Shown piece after piece: positions 1 through 10,439 of a stretch of 64,000 nt of DNA. The position numbers were made by a program, and so were the translations under genes. The stretch covers positions 1,246,604 to 1,310,603 of the forward strand of contig JAAOMT010000295.1 of the NCBI GenBank assembly GCA_016748015.1, in the 5' to 3' direction. How positions within the stretch are numbered: the first letter of the stretch is position 1; each line of letters starts with the position of its first letter. The notes below the pieces were generated by a model that worked only from the letters and a program-made list of their open reading frames with translations, was not told the origin of the DNA and made no database searches. Source of the DNA: Geosiphon pyriformis. Its lineage: Eukaryota > Glomeromycota > Glomeromycetes > Archaeosporales > Geosiphonaceae.

Positions 1-430
1 AAGCATTGGGAACAGTATTATCTTAAAGAAGACCAGACAGCAGAAAACATCCAGTAGCATATGTCAGCAGAGGTTTAACGCCAGCCAAAAAGAACTATGA
101 AATACTGGAACAAGAACACTTAGCAATATACTGGGCAGTCATGAAATAGAGAGAATACTTGAGCCAGAAGTTTGAAGTATACACAGATCACAAGGGATTA
201 ACATCACTCCAAAAACAAGAATTTGAAGATAGAAGACAGTTAAGATGGAAAATAGCACTTGTATCATACAATTATACTATACATTACAAAAAAGAAAAAG
301 ACAATGGAAATACTGATAGTTTGTCATGAATAAGACAAATTTAAGAACATTTTAACACAAAAATATAACAAAACCAGAACAATACCAACGAAAAATGTAA
401 CAAAAAATAAACATACAAAAATATCAACAA
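1..430 (+). pseudogene. Ty3/gypsy pol fragment: RNase H and connection (family G, copy 1)
   Basis: The window opens inside the RNase H domain of a plus-strand Ty3/gypsy polyprotein. Readable blocks are ALGTVLS, VAYVSRGLTPAKKNYEILEQE, then YTDHKGLTSLQKQ, typical of gypsy RNase H between reverse transcriptase and integrase. The frame is broken by stops that look like former Gln (TAA for CAA at SQRR), Trp (TAG for TGG after VMK) and Arg (TGA for CGA after DSLS). The same segment is present on the minus strand at about 19.8-20.2 kb, so the two are copies of one family. The upstream part (gag to reverse transcriptase) lies outside the window. Non-functional. Confidence 0.85.
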
Positions 431-1680
431 TTGCAACATTATATAAACACTCAACAGTTCAAGGAGAATTTATTTCAAATGGAACAAAAAAAAATCAAAC
501 AACAATCAAAATATTTTATCACTCACCAAAATATACTTTATCAGAAAAATAGAAAAAATTCAGATCAACCAACCAGAGTAGTTACAGAATCAGAAAAAGA
601 GACAATATTATTCAACATGCACTCAAATCCAACAGCAGAACATTTTCACAAAGAAGCAATCATGGAAAGAACCAGAAAAAGATATTATTGGCCATCAATG
701 TATTCAGACATCATCCAATATGTTTAAAATTGTGATGCTTGTCAGCGAAGAGGAGATACAAAACCCAGTGAACTGTTAAGACCAATCAAAGTAGAACAAC
801 CATTTGACTGTGTTGGAATTGATCTAGTCGAACCATTAACAATCACTAGCGGAGGAAACAGGTACATAGCAGTAGCCATGGACTATCTCACTAAATGGCC
901 AGAAGTGAAAGCAATTCAAAGAGCAGATGCAGAATCCATTGCCAAATTCGTTCATCAGGATTTTATCTGTTGACATGGATGTCTAAAAGAATTATTATCA
1001 GACCAAGGAACTCATTTTGTGAACAAAACATTAACAGAATTGAGCCAAAGATTCGAAATTAAGAGACCACTATTATTACCATACTATCCACAAACCAATG
1101 GATTAGTTAAAAAATTCAACAGAACATTGTGTAAAGCAATAGCTAAACTCAGCCAAGAAAACCAGAATGATTGGGATTTGTTAATACCATCAGTACTATT
1201 TGCTTATTAGACAATGAAGCAAGATACTATACAAGCTATACTATTTGAATATGGTAGAACAGCAACACTAACAGTGGAAATAGAAGTCAGCACATACCCA
1301 ACCAAACCAATAACAGAAGAGAATTTCAAAAATACATTGTTGAGAAGAACATATGCCTTAATGAAAACATTAGAAAACAAATGATGAAGAGCAGCTGATA
1401 ATATACAAAAGTCACAAGAGAAACAAAAAGAAAGACATGATAACCAACTACCAGACAAACCAGTTGAATTCAAGATTGGAGACAAAGTACTCTTACATTG
1501 TACCAAAGTGGAAAAACAATGGAGTGGAAAATTTGATCCCAAATGAGATGGACCATTTCACATAGAAAAAATTCTAGGAAATGAGGCTTATAAATTAAGA
1601 CTGGATAACAAAATTTTAACCAAAGCAGCACATGGAGATCAACTAAAACCATATCACAACATCACACTACCATTTACCAG
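431..1680 (+). pseudogene. Ty3/gypsy integrase relic (family G, copy 1)
   Basis: This integrase would insert retrotransposon cDNA into the chromosome. An H2C2 zinc-binding part is readable (HFHKEA near 645, YYWPSM, then CDACQ near 735), followed by the rve core with DYLTKWPEVKAI (880-915), SDQGTHFVN (1000-1026) and YPQTNGLVKKFN (1085-1120). The third acidic residue of the D,D35E triad is Lys here (VKKF, against VERF in the minus-strand copy at 19.1 kb), a G to A change. AY*TMKQ at 1200-1220 has TAG where the other copy has CGG, meaning both cytosines of one CpG mutated. After the core a C-terminal barrel-like part runs through KVLLH and AYKLRLD to DQLKPY. Several stops; not functional. Confidence 0.88.
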
Positions 1681-2467
1681 TAATATTCCACAATTAGGAG
1701 TACAGAGAATACTAGTTCAACCAGATGAGATTTCACGAGATCTGGAACCAATCGTTATTATCAACAACAACATGTTAAATTGATTCAGCAAAAGAATATA
1801 TAAAGACACGGTAAATGTGACAGAAAATATCAGAAAAATGGAAATTACAGACAACATTCACTCACTAATACAACAACTCTTTCAGTTAATCCAACACTAG
1901 GAAATAGAGATTACAATCAATCAACAAACCATTTGATATCAAAATACTAAAAAGACATTACAACCCAGAACACAGAAGAAAACTGAAAATATGGTAAACA
2001 AAATCATTGCGAAAGTAAATTTAGCAATAAGAGAGTTGACAAAAGAGACACTATATCAAGAGTTGACTAAAGAAACTTAAAATTGGTGGATACAACAATT
2101 TCCAAAAAACTATTGTTATTTTTACTTGGGACAACACATAAATATCTAAAATCTATATACAGATAAAACAAAGCGATTATTTGACAAAAAAATACTACAA
2201 CAATTAGAACATTTTGTTGGAAAGAACAACTTATCCACACAGGCCCGAGCCATCTACAAAATACACACAGCATTTCAGGATTGACCAGAAATCCTACTCA
2301 ACAAAGCAATGGATATGGTTACCAGTAATCAATTGGGAAAAATCACCAATGCTCAATTTAAAGAATTATGGACTCAAATAACACAAGTAATTCTCAAAAA
2401 TAAAATCCAGGAAATACTTCAAGAGGAGGAATTGAACAAGTTGGATTTCGATAGAGCTCAATATTAA
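1681..2467 (+). pseudogene. C-terminal pol extension of family G (copy 1)
   Basis: Downstream of the integrase the reading continues for about 780 bases without a chromodomain or other domain I can name. The final block (about 2215-2464) reads from FVGKNNLSTQARAIYK through GKITNAQFKEL and ITQVILKNKIQEI to the terminal RAQY stop. The minus-strand copy ends the same way (17664-17924, terminal GAQY), so the extension belongs to the element and was conserved before decay. It abuts the polypurine tract and LTR. Its function is unknown; it may be a tail specific to this lineage. Confidence 0.7.
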
Positions 2468-2480
2468 AAGGAGGGAATAA
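2468..2480 (+). other. Polypurine tract of gypsy family G
   Basis: The purine run AAGGAGGGAATAA directly precedes the LTR, which begins TGTTACTC. This is where plus-strand DNA synthesis is primed in LTR retrotransposons. The minus-strand copy has an eroded equivalent (AAAAGAAAAAAATAA) next to its LTR at about 17651-17665. Confidence 0.75.
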
Positions 2481-2550
2481 TGTTACTCATAGAAATATAG
2501 GAAATATATTAGTATGATTATTAGCCAATCAGAAGTAGGCGTAGTAAATA

Positions 2551-2687
2551 TGGAATTCCAGGATTCTTCTCAAGAATTGCAGGATTTCAGAAATTTAAGG
2601 ATTCTCCAATGAGGAATTGCAGGATTCCAGAATTCCAGGATTTCTCTCAAAGGAATTGCAGGATTCCAGGAATTCCAGGATTCCCGT
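2551..2687 (+). repeat. Tandem GGAATTCC-type units inside the LTR
   Basis: Three to four imperfect units of about 40 bases are arranged in tandem, each with AGGAATTGCAGGATTCCAG and often a following palindromic GGAATTCC. The same array occurs in the other family G LTRs (about 4303-4460, 17410-17585 and 26550-26715). It lies just upstream of the TATA-rich stretch, so it could be a regulatory array of the LTR promoter. That role is inferred. Confidence 0.75.
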
Positions 2688-2719
2688 CATAAAAAATTGA
2701 GAAATTGGGGAATCTCAAA

Positions 2720-2731
2720 TATATATATATA
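2720..2731 (+). promoter_or_regulatory. TATA-rich element of the family G LTR
   Basis: An alternating TA run lies downstream of the GGAATTCC array inside the LTR. A shorter TATATATA is kept at the same place in the other LTRs, for example near 26526-26535 on the minus strand in the 5' LTR. A core promoter role is plausible but rests only on position and composition. Confidence 0.45.
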
Positions 2732-3351
2732 GCAGTAGTGTTAGAAATGGAAAAAACAGAATTAATACCACAGAATCTTTAGTCTAGAAACAAAATCATC
2801 AAATAAATAATTCTTTCATATCTCAATTCACTCTCCACTATCAACACTTCATGTTGATAGTAAATGATACTTAACTACGCTGGAACAATAGTTCTTGATC
2901 ACAGCTATTGACAAGATACTAATGTACCAAATTGTCTTAGCTTATTTTCTCTATTTTCTTTATTTATTTCCTTTATTTTATTTTCTTTCTTTTTTTGATT
3001 TTGTTGTTATATACTAATTGATTAAAAGATTAAGCACTGAGTTATTGACGTCAAGGATAGCCTGGTAAAAGACCCAGAAATAAGAGTAGGATTTTATATA
3101 TTATCGGATAGCTTACCAGAAGGGCACGACTGCCAGACTAAATCCAGCCACCACACTGAGAAAAAAATTGGGAAAACTCTTAGAAAGATATATCTACTAT
3201 TGACACTATTGAATCTCTGTCCATTATACAAAGAACTCCATCAAAATCTTCAAATACAACACTTGCAAAACCTCATCCATGAAAGTAGCTTTTGAGCACC
3301 AAGTTATGGGTTTGTTATTTAATTCAACAGCAGAAATAATTACCTGTAATA

Positions 3352-3697
3352 GTGTATCTTTCAATGTTTTGATTAATTTCCCTAATAATTGGTACAAAAC
3401 TGTAGTTTCTTGGTAAACTGATATGTTAAAACTATTCTGTATAGAAATTTTTTTTTGTGGATTTAATGTTAACTGTTTCTTCTAAGCAGTTTGTGATTTT
3501 ATTGTTAATGTAAAAGTTAAAGGCTGATTCTGCTGGGAAATGGTTATTGTTTAATCCTAATTGTTGGCTGTACTGTTGAAACAAGAATTTGGCAAATCCT
3601 AAATGGTTTGCTTCTATGATTTCTAATTCTGCTACTTTTGTATGATTGTTGTTGGTACTGGTTTTCTGTAAGATTATATCTTACAGAGAGCACCAAA
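3352..3697 (-). pseudogene. 5' leader fragment of a minus-strand family G element
   Basis: This 346-base piece matches, with many differences, the leader just inside the 5' LTR at 25.70-25.96 kb (shared blocks such as TTTGCAAATCCTAAATGGT and GTTGTTGGTGCTGGTT). It carries the primer binding site next to the LTR at 3698. The remainder of that minus-strand element is missing on the left, because the plus-strand 3' LTR begins abruptly at 3351. Either the plus copy inserted into this leader, with the rest beyond the window, or a rearrangement joined the two. Confidence 0.75.
3679..3695 (-). other. Primer binding site, gypsy family G
   Basis: On the minus strand the sequence TGGTGCTCTCTGTAAGA lies two bases inside the LTR. 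It would pair with a tRNA 3' end finishing AGAGCACCA. I cannot name the tRNA. The same site, slightly mutated, lies at 25942-25958 in the complete copy. It is embedded in a perfect hairpin (see the finding at 3665-3687). Confidence 0.75.
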
Positions 3698-4528
3698 TGT
3701 TACAAATAATTATTTGGGGTCTCAAATCAAATAACAAAATCTATAACTTGGTGCTCAGAAGCTATTTATAATAATAGTAATTTGAAAGTATTGTTGTCTA
3801 AAAGTTTTGATTGAGTTCTTTGTATAATAGACAGAGATTCAATAGTTGTTTATCCATAGCTTCCCAGAATCACAATTCTGTTAATTTCTTTCTTTAGCTT
3901 GATGGCCAGTACTTCTCTGGTAAGTAATTTTTAATTTTTTTATGTACTCAACCCACTTGCAAGGGTCTTTTACCAGGCAATTTTTGATGTCAATAACTCA
4001 GTGCTTTAATTCTTTAATCAATTAGTACACAACAAAAAAAATAAAAAAAATAAAAAAAATAAAAAAAATAAAGAAATAAGTCAAGGTGACAAAAATTAGT
4101 ATTCTATCAATAGCCATAATTAAGAGCTATTGTTCTAGTGTGTTTAAGTATCACTTTCTATCAACATAAAATATTGATAGTAAAAGATAGATTTGAGATA
4201 GTGAATAATTATTTATTTGATATTTGTGATATAGAAAATTGCTTAGATTAAATCTAAACTGAGAGGCTTTTTTTCTACTTCTAATACTACTAATATATAT
4301 ACATAATTGAGATTCCTCAATTCCTTGATTCTTTACACCAAGAATCCTACAATTTTTTTGAGAGGAATTCTGAAATTCTGGAATCCTGTGATTTCTTGTA
4401 TGAGAATCCTAAAATTCCTGGAATTCTGCAATTTTTTTAAGAGGAATTCTGAAATTCCACATTTATTATGGCTACTTCTAATTGGCTAATTTATATGCTA
4501 ATATACTTTCTATATTTTATGAATAACA
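3698..4528 (-). repeat. 5' LTR, minus-strand family G fragment
   Basis: This 831-base LTR runs from TGTTACAAAT to GAATAACA on the plus strand, the reverse complement of the 2481-3351 LTR. It is identified as a 5' LTR because a primer binding site adjoins its left end. It is more AT-shifted than the 2481 copy (for example ACTTTCTATATTTTATG) and keeps the tandem GGAATTC-type units near 4303-4460. Confidence 0.9.
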
Positions 4529-4794
4529 CTATATATTAAACAATAATTTTTTGACTAATTTATTATAATTATACATGTTTTTTATTATTAATTAAATATT
4601 TAAAAAATTTTTTACTATTAATTAAAACTTAAATAATTTAATCTAAATACAATTTTATTTGTTATTACTAATATAAGTTTTATATTTGAATTTTTATTAT
4701 TATTTACTTTTTGTAATTAAAATTTATATTTTTTTATATTCAAAAATCCATTAAAAAATACATTTTTTAAAAAGAAGTTTTTTTAATCATTTAG
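4529..4794. other. AT-rich spacer, no feature seen
   Basis: The sequence is almost pure A/T with homopolymer runs. No repeat, reading frame or RNA gene was recognised. It may be the eroded 5' end of LINE-A. Confidence 0.5.
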
Positions 4795-6640
4795 TATGGA
4801 TAAATTCAAACTTTTTTTATTTAATTATAAGACTATTGTTAATCTGAGTATTGTTATTATAAAAAAGTCTATTAAAAATCCTGATATTGATAATAATAGT
4901 AAATAAGTTCTTTTTAGAAAAAAAAAGAGAAATAAAGCATTAAAAAATAATATTAAAAACAAGATACTTTCTGCTAAGACTTTAAGTAGTCAATTTTAAA
5001 ACTTTAAGACTGATAATACTACTGAATCTAATAGTATTAATATAGAAAAAAAGTATTTAATAGAGAAAACTAGTGTTAATTATGGTGAAAATATTGCTTT
5101 TAATGAAAAAAATCCAACTAAATGCCAAAAAGTCTATAAATTAAGACCAAAAAAACTCTAAGAAAGCCATTAGAAAAGATTAATTATTTAAGTAATAATA
5201 ATAATGTTTTTTTAAATGGTTTTTTAGTGTTTTTTTCCTTTTAAAAAATCTAGTCAATGTGTCTGTCAAAAAGTTTTTTGGTTTGAATATTGAATTAAAC
5301 AAGGTTGTTAGAAAAACATCTCAAAAAAAATATACTATAATCAAAAAATTATTTTCAAAAATTAATGGTTTTAAAAGAGCATTTATCCTTTTTAAATTTG
5401 CTGAAATTATTAAAATAACATTTACTTTTGAATTGAGTTTGATACAGGCTTTCAAAAAGACTAAAAATACAAATATTTTGGTAAATACTAATCTCAGAAA
5501 ATCTGCTAAATGTTCAGATTGAGTTGTAATAATTAAGAAAATCCCAATTAGAATGTTAGCTAAAACTGTACATATTGTAATGTTTGAGTTTGAATTGATT
5601 AAGTTAATCAAGATACAATTAGTAAAAATGTGGCAAAAGACTGTGATGAAATTCAAGCAATTTAATTATACTAATTTGATTATAGCAAAATAATCTATTC
5701 TAATTAAAAAAAATATTATGTAAGTTGTTAAAACTAATTTGAACAAGAAAACATAGAATATAAAAAATTGTTATAGAACATTATTCTATACACTGTCAAT
5801 AGAAACCAATACTTATAATATTTGGGATTTTATTAAATTAGTAAGTAAAAAAATATATGCAATTGATTGCCATTAGTTACATATACTTAAGCCAAATATG
5901 CAGTTATTTGTTTTAATTTTGCTGAGTTTTTAAATACTGTTATGAGAACTATACTAGTACTAAGAGATGCAAATTTATATTGGTCTTGTTTGGACTTTGT
6001 TAAGTATATAAAATATAAGAAATTAGGACATACTCTATTGAATTGTTCTATAGATAGGAAGATTTCTCTTGGTAATTTGTTATGTAGAATTTTTTTATAT
6101 GTAAATAAAAGCAGATTTATTACCATATATGTCAAGTATTCAATATTTGTTACTTATTCAGTTTTTTTTGGAGATGTTTCTTGGGCTAAAATTATTGGTA
6201 AATCTTTATTTTTTTTTTTTGTACAAAATAATTCAGCAAATTTTGGCTCTTTTTTAGAAATGAAGTCTCTTTTGTTCATATTAGTAGAATTGAATAATAG
6301 ATTTGCTGCTTTTAAGCACAATCTCACTAGTTTTGCAGAGCAAATTTATAAGCTGACTAAGAAGTTAAATACACTTGAACTAATAGTTTTCCAGCTTAAT
6401 TCTGAATATTAACCATTGATAACCTTTTTATTACAGAATTAAGAGATAAATATAGTAATAAGTAAGAGTTTAGGTGTATTTACTTGTACTAAGACTATAA
6501 TAAAAACAATATTTTTAGATTTTTCAGTGGTTTATAAGTTAGAAAACAGTTTAAAATGTCTCTTAAACATAATTTTAGGTCTCTTAGCCAAGATGAACAA
6601 ATTTGGTTTGGGTTCAGAATTTTATTTACTTCAATAACCA
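4795..6640 (+). pseudogene. LINE-A ORF1 relic (RRM / nucleic-acid-binding protein)
   Basis: This is a decayed first ORF of a non-LTR retrotransposon. An early part reads IEKTSVNYGENIAFNEKNPTK (near 5050-5120), comparable with EKTSYINSNTSETD of LINE-B. 5259-5522 reads through FSKINGFKRAFILFKFAEII and FTFELSLIQAFKK, matching the LINE-B stretch INGFGRASTFSKFFELI and FTFEMSLKKAKE. 5942-6412 covers the region after the RRM: VLRDANLYWSC, then the zinc-knuckle region with its cysteines partly lost (KLGHTLLNC kept), then SWAKIIG, EMKSLL and LTKKLNTLELIVFQL. The protein would have bound element RNA. Numerous stops. The wording differs enough from LINE-B that it seems to be a related but separate subfamily. 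Confidence 0.78.
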
Positions 6641-7595
6641 GTTTTGTTTAAAAAATTATTATATGTTATGTCAAAAGCATGAACAATTTAACAAAACAAG
6701 AAAATATTATTAGATAACATAAAAAATTAGGCAATTTAATTTTTATTATGACTGAAACAAAATTAAAGAAACAATGCAGATCTTAAATTAAAAACAAATT
6801 TTCTGGTTTAAAAGTTTTTGTATTTGGTTTAGATTCTGGTTATTTAAATTCAGATGTGGTAATAATTATTAATAATATGTTTGCTTAGTATGTATATAAA
6901 GTATTAAAAATTCCAGATTGTTATCTGTTAATTTGTCTTTTGTTTAATAGTAGTTTGTTAGTTGTGGTTTTAGAATTATATGCTGGGACTACAACTATCA
7001 AGCATTGTAGCCAAGCAGACAAAATGAACATATTTATTGTTAAAGCAGTCAGTTTTGGGTTCTATATAGTATTAAGTAGAGATTTTAATGAAAATAATTC
7101 AAAGAAAAGTGCTAGTTTTGGTAAATATTTTAATTTGGGTCTATATAATTCACTTATTGGTAGCTTTGTGACCAAGTTGCTGACATAAAGCAATTTGAAA
7201 AAAATAAAAAAAACCATTAATTATATTTTTGTTAGTAAACACTTTTCATTAATAATTGTTGACTATAAAGTTTCTGATATGGCTAAGTACTTTAATACTA
7301 ATTATATGGTTATGTTAGTTTCTTTTGACATAAGTAGTTTTTTGAATGTTTACTTGAATGCTATGTGTAAACAGGCCAATTGTAATTGATAAAAGTTTGA
7401 AATTAAGAATACTAATAAGCTAAAGTAAACTTGTTTTAAAGAGTGCTTAACAACAAGTTAGAATTCAATTTAACATAAATTTCAGATTACTAAAAGTTAA
7501 AGTGCTCTGAATGGAATGTAAAAGTACTTACAAAAGGTAATAGTGAATTTAGCAAAAAGTGTTTTTTATAAAATTTGGTATAATGAGTTTAATAT
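6641..7595 (+). pseudogene. LINE-A ORF2, endonuclease part (first segment)
   Basis: This is the start of the ORF2 polyprotein, whose endonuclease nicks target DNA for priming. MNNLTKQENII and then IMTETKLKKQ (near 6750) match the LINE-B endonuclease start, including the catalytic Glu of TETK. LSRDFNENNSKKSASFGK (7075-7110) is the DFN/DFNED-type motif, and KKTINYIFVSKHF (about 7207-7245) is the DYIF-like block with Asp to Asn. The segment stops at 7595, where the family H LTR begins, and resumes at 15274. Confidence 0.8.
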
Positions 7596-8307
7596 TGTTA
7601 TGAATTAGAGTAATAAGTTAATGGATAGCAAGGGAGAAGAGAATTGTAAGATGATAGAAATAATCAAAGAAAAAATTACAATATAAAAACAAATTGAATG
7701 AGTAAAAATTTAATATGTATGATCAGTCTTATAAAAATCACAGTTGTAAATCTTTTCTGAAAATCTGAAGATAGAAAAATAATCCATGATTGTTAATAAA
7801 ATAACATTATTGCTATTATTTTATGTCTTAACTTGGCAATTCTTAGAATTAATAACAGGTATTATTGTGCTTTTTAATTGTTTCTTTATTCAATAAATTA
7901 CAAAAACAAGCAATTGCTTTTTAGGCTAATTTTAACAATACAAATTAAGAAAGAAAAAAAATAAAGTATGTGAATACCAACAAGTAATTTTTTATCTTAA
8001 GATGTTTAAATACTTAAAGATAGAAAAAATAAATAAGCAATATGAGAAAAAGTAATTAATAGTGAATTTTATTTCATTACTTTAATTATATTTTTCTACA
8101 GCTAAGAAACTCATTGCTTATATAGCTACTAAAAGTGATCAATAATCAGATTAACAAATAAGTCAATAATCAAGTTAATAATCAGATTAACAGTCAAGTT
8201 ATTAATTAGATTAATGATTACTATTTAAAAATAAAGTGGCTAATTATATGATATTAGTGGCTAATATATATAATAGCTAATAAAAAATATGAGTTTTAAC
8301 TATAATA
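7596..8307 (-). repeat. 3' LTR of the family H gypsy element
   Basis: This 712-base LTR runs from TGTTATGAAT to TATAATA on the plus strand and is paired with the copy at 14609-15273. Ends are inverted (TGTTATG and CATAACA, the latter decayed here). It is about 47 bases longer than its partner because of extra tandem units of the AATAATCAGATTAAC type at about 8131-8218. ATAT lies directly outside on the left (7592-7595) and also directly after the other LTR (15274-15277), a probable 4-base target duplication. Confidence 0.88.
8131..8218. repeat. Tandem units in the family H LTR
   Basis: Units alternate between AATAATCAGATTAAC-like and AAGTCAATAATCAAG-like. The partner LTR at 15146-15186 has fewer units. 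A similar ATTAAGTCAATAATC array is seen at 37380-37440 and about 49405-49460 in the other LTR copies of this family. Confidence 0.75.
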
Positions 8308-9000
8308 TTATCCTTTTCAAAGAGATTGAGCTTCAGTAAAATCAAGTTATTTATGAAATAATCTATTTGAAGAATTTTATCTAGCTTAAAATTAATTAGT
8401 TTATTAAAGTTTTTTGTGAATAAGGTATATAATATCTGAGACAAAATGAGTTTTGTATTCAAGAGACCAAATTTTTGTTTAAGAGTTTTGGCTTTTTTAG
8501 CAATAGTCAAAACTCTTGAAATATTTAATTATATAATATCTAAAATTTCTATTTGTATTTCTGAAGTTGTTTTCTTTATGAGTTTTATATCTTCTATAAT
8601 TTCACTAAGGTAACCATAAAGTTTTAATTGTTTTTCATATAACAAGTTTTTGTCTATAAACAAGATTTCTTGAATTGTATTTCTAATTGTGCTAAAAGAT
8701 GCAAGTATTTTTGCTGTTATGCTTTTCAGCAAATATTTATTCATTTTGTTATCAATTTTTTCTCTTCTGGTAGTGGTGTTTTTTGGTCTAATAACAATAT
8801 GTGTTTCATTGTTATCAGTTATGGTGGTCTGTTTTCTAATAATTAAAGTAGTATTTGAATAGTTTTTGATCCAATATTTATAAAAAATATAAAAGATGTT
8901 TTGAATGTTTTGATCCAGAAAATAATTGTTTATGTTAATTGAAGATATTTCTGTTTTAGGAATAGTGCATTTATTTATGTCTGATTTTTGCTGATTATTT
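8308..9000 (-). pseudogene. C-terminal pol extension of the family H element
   Basis: On the minus strand the pol reading continues past the integrase for about 690 bases into two readable stretches (8529-8744 and 8277-8510), rich in Lys, Ile and Leu with no named domain. The purine run TTGAAAAGGA next to 8308 is the probable polypurine tract, and the last codons run slightly into the LTR. The arrangement parallels the extension of family G, but I see no residue-level similarity between the two. Confidence 0.55.
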
Positions 9001-10230
9001 GGATTAGTATTATTATAACAAATAACTAATCATATTATTTGTAATATTTTTTGAGTCATATATTATCAACAGGATAATTATTAAAAATTGTTTTATATTG
9101 ATCTTGTAAGATATAAGAACCATTGTTCAAAACTTTGTTAATTATAAAGAGTTCTTTCTATTGGCTAAAGAATTTATTATCATAAATATTGTTTTTATTT
9201 AAATGATATTCCAAAACTAAGTTACCAACACTTAAAGAAAGTGTTTTATAGGTTTTTTTCTTCTTAAGCTTTTTTTGGAACTGTTTTATTTTTTCAAAGA
9301 CAATTATTTTTGCTTCTATCAAGAAGTCAAGAATGATACCAAGTCTTCTTTGCAAAATGTTTTTGTAATTCTCTATTGTGATTTCTTTAAAAGATATTGT
9401 TTCAATGTCTGTTTTTATTGGTAGTGTTGTCATTTATCTATAAAGTAGATAAAAAGATTCATAACTTGTTATGTCATAATTCACAGTTCTATAAGCAAAT
9501 AAAGCTGAAAGCTGTACTTTGTTTCATAAGTTTGTTTCTTTACTGGTTTTGGCTAAGGTTTTACATAGTGTTTTATTAAAATATTCTACTAAGCCATTTG
9601 TTTAAGAGTGATAAGAAGAGAAAAATTTATAATGTATTTCCATTTTTCTTCAAAGTTTTTCAACCAATGTACTAAAAAAAGCTCTTTTTCTATTAAATAA
9701 AAGTTCTTTGGAACAGCTATAGCAGCAAATAATATCTTTATAAATAAAATTAGTTATAAAAACTACTGTTTGGTTTGGGATAATTCTTGCTTCTATCTAT
9801 TTTATAAGATAATTAGTAGCTATAATAATATATTTGTTGTTATTAAAAGTTATTGTTAAAGATCTAACAACATCTATACTAATTTTGTTAAATAATTGGC
9901 CAACAGAAATTGGATGGATATCTTTTTTTTAATTGGGTTTGTTTTTTTTTTAACAAGGATTACAGATTTTGATGTATTCAGCAATATTTTTTCTCAAGAT
10001 AGGCCAATAATAGTGAGCTGAAGTTTTCTGAATTGTTTTTGTTTTTTCAAAGTGTTCAGCTAATAAATTAATATACATGTTATATATTACAATTTCTTTT
10101 TTTTCAAATCTAATGACTCTCTGGGAGTGATTAAGATCCTTTCTATTTTTTTTGTAAAGTTGATTCTGGCAGATCAAATAGAAATTTAATTGTTTGCATA
10201 AATGTTTTTTTTGCTGTCAAATATAATCTG
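9001..10230 (-). pseudogene. Integrase relic, family H gypsy
   Basis: The minus-strand reading shows the H2C2 zinc-binding tail (SAHYYWPILRKNIAEYIKIC then NPC, near 9955-10030) and the C-terminal part of the integrase (ITIENYKNILQRRLGIILDF, 9300-9390), with the family-typical LEYHLNKNNIYDNKFF region after it. The catalytic core between 9440 and 9900 is present but broken by stops. The block at 38246-38452 is a second copy. Non-functional. Confidence 0.75.
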
Positions 10231-10439
10231 GTGGATATTGTTCTTTACCCAAAAATTCTATTAATGCAGAGTAGTTATTCAAGTCCATTATTATGTTTGT
10301 TTATAAGAGAGTTATTAATAATTAAATTGGTTTGGTTTGAGAAGATTGTACTATTACTGGATAATAAATTTAGAGAAAACATTAGTGTTTTGATAATTAG
10401 CTTCTTTACAATATTGAATGTTATAGTTGAATTTATTTA

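Larger units (their letters stand above)
2481..3351 (+). repeat. 3' LTR, gypsy family G copy 1
   Basis: This 871-base LTR begins TGTTACTCATAG and ends CTGTAATA (a decayed TGTAACA). Reverse-complement copies occur at 3698-4528, 16818-17650 and 25961-26780. It contains an array of GGAATTCC-like tandem units (2551-2687), a TATA-rich promoter-like stretch (2720-2731), a conserved block around the AACACTTCATGTTGATAGT sequence near 2845, and an A/T-homopolymer stretch near 2940-3000. Direct flanking by the polypurine tract identifies it as the 3' LTR. Confidence 0.9.

Noticed and set aside
1207-1542. Minus-strand open frame of 111 codons
   Set aside because: Antisense to the integrase of the plus-strand gypsy; no independent motif.
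8131-8218. Regular repeats that could be taken for a CRISPR-like array
   Set aside because: Units are short, imperfect, without unique spacers, and lie inside an LTR of a eukaryotic retrotransposon.
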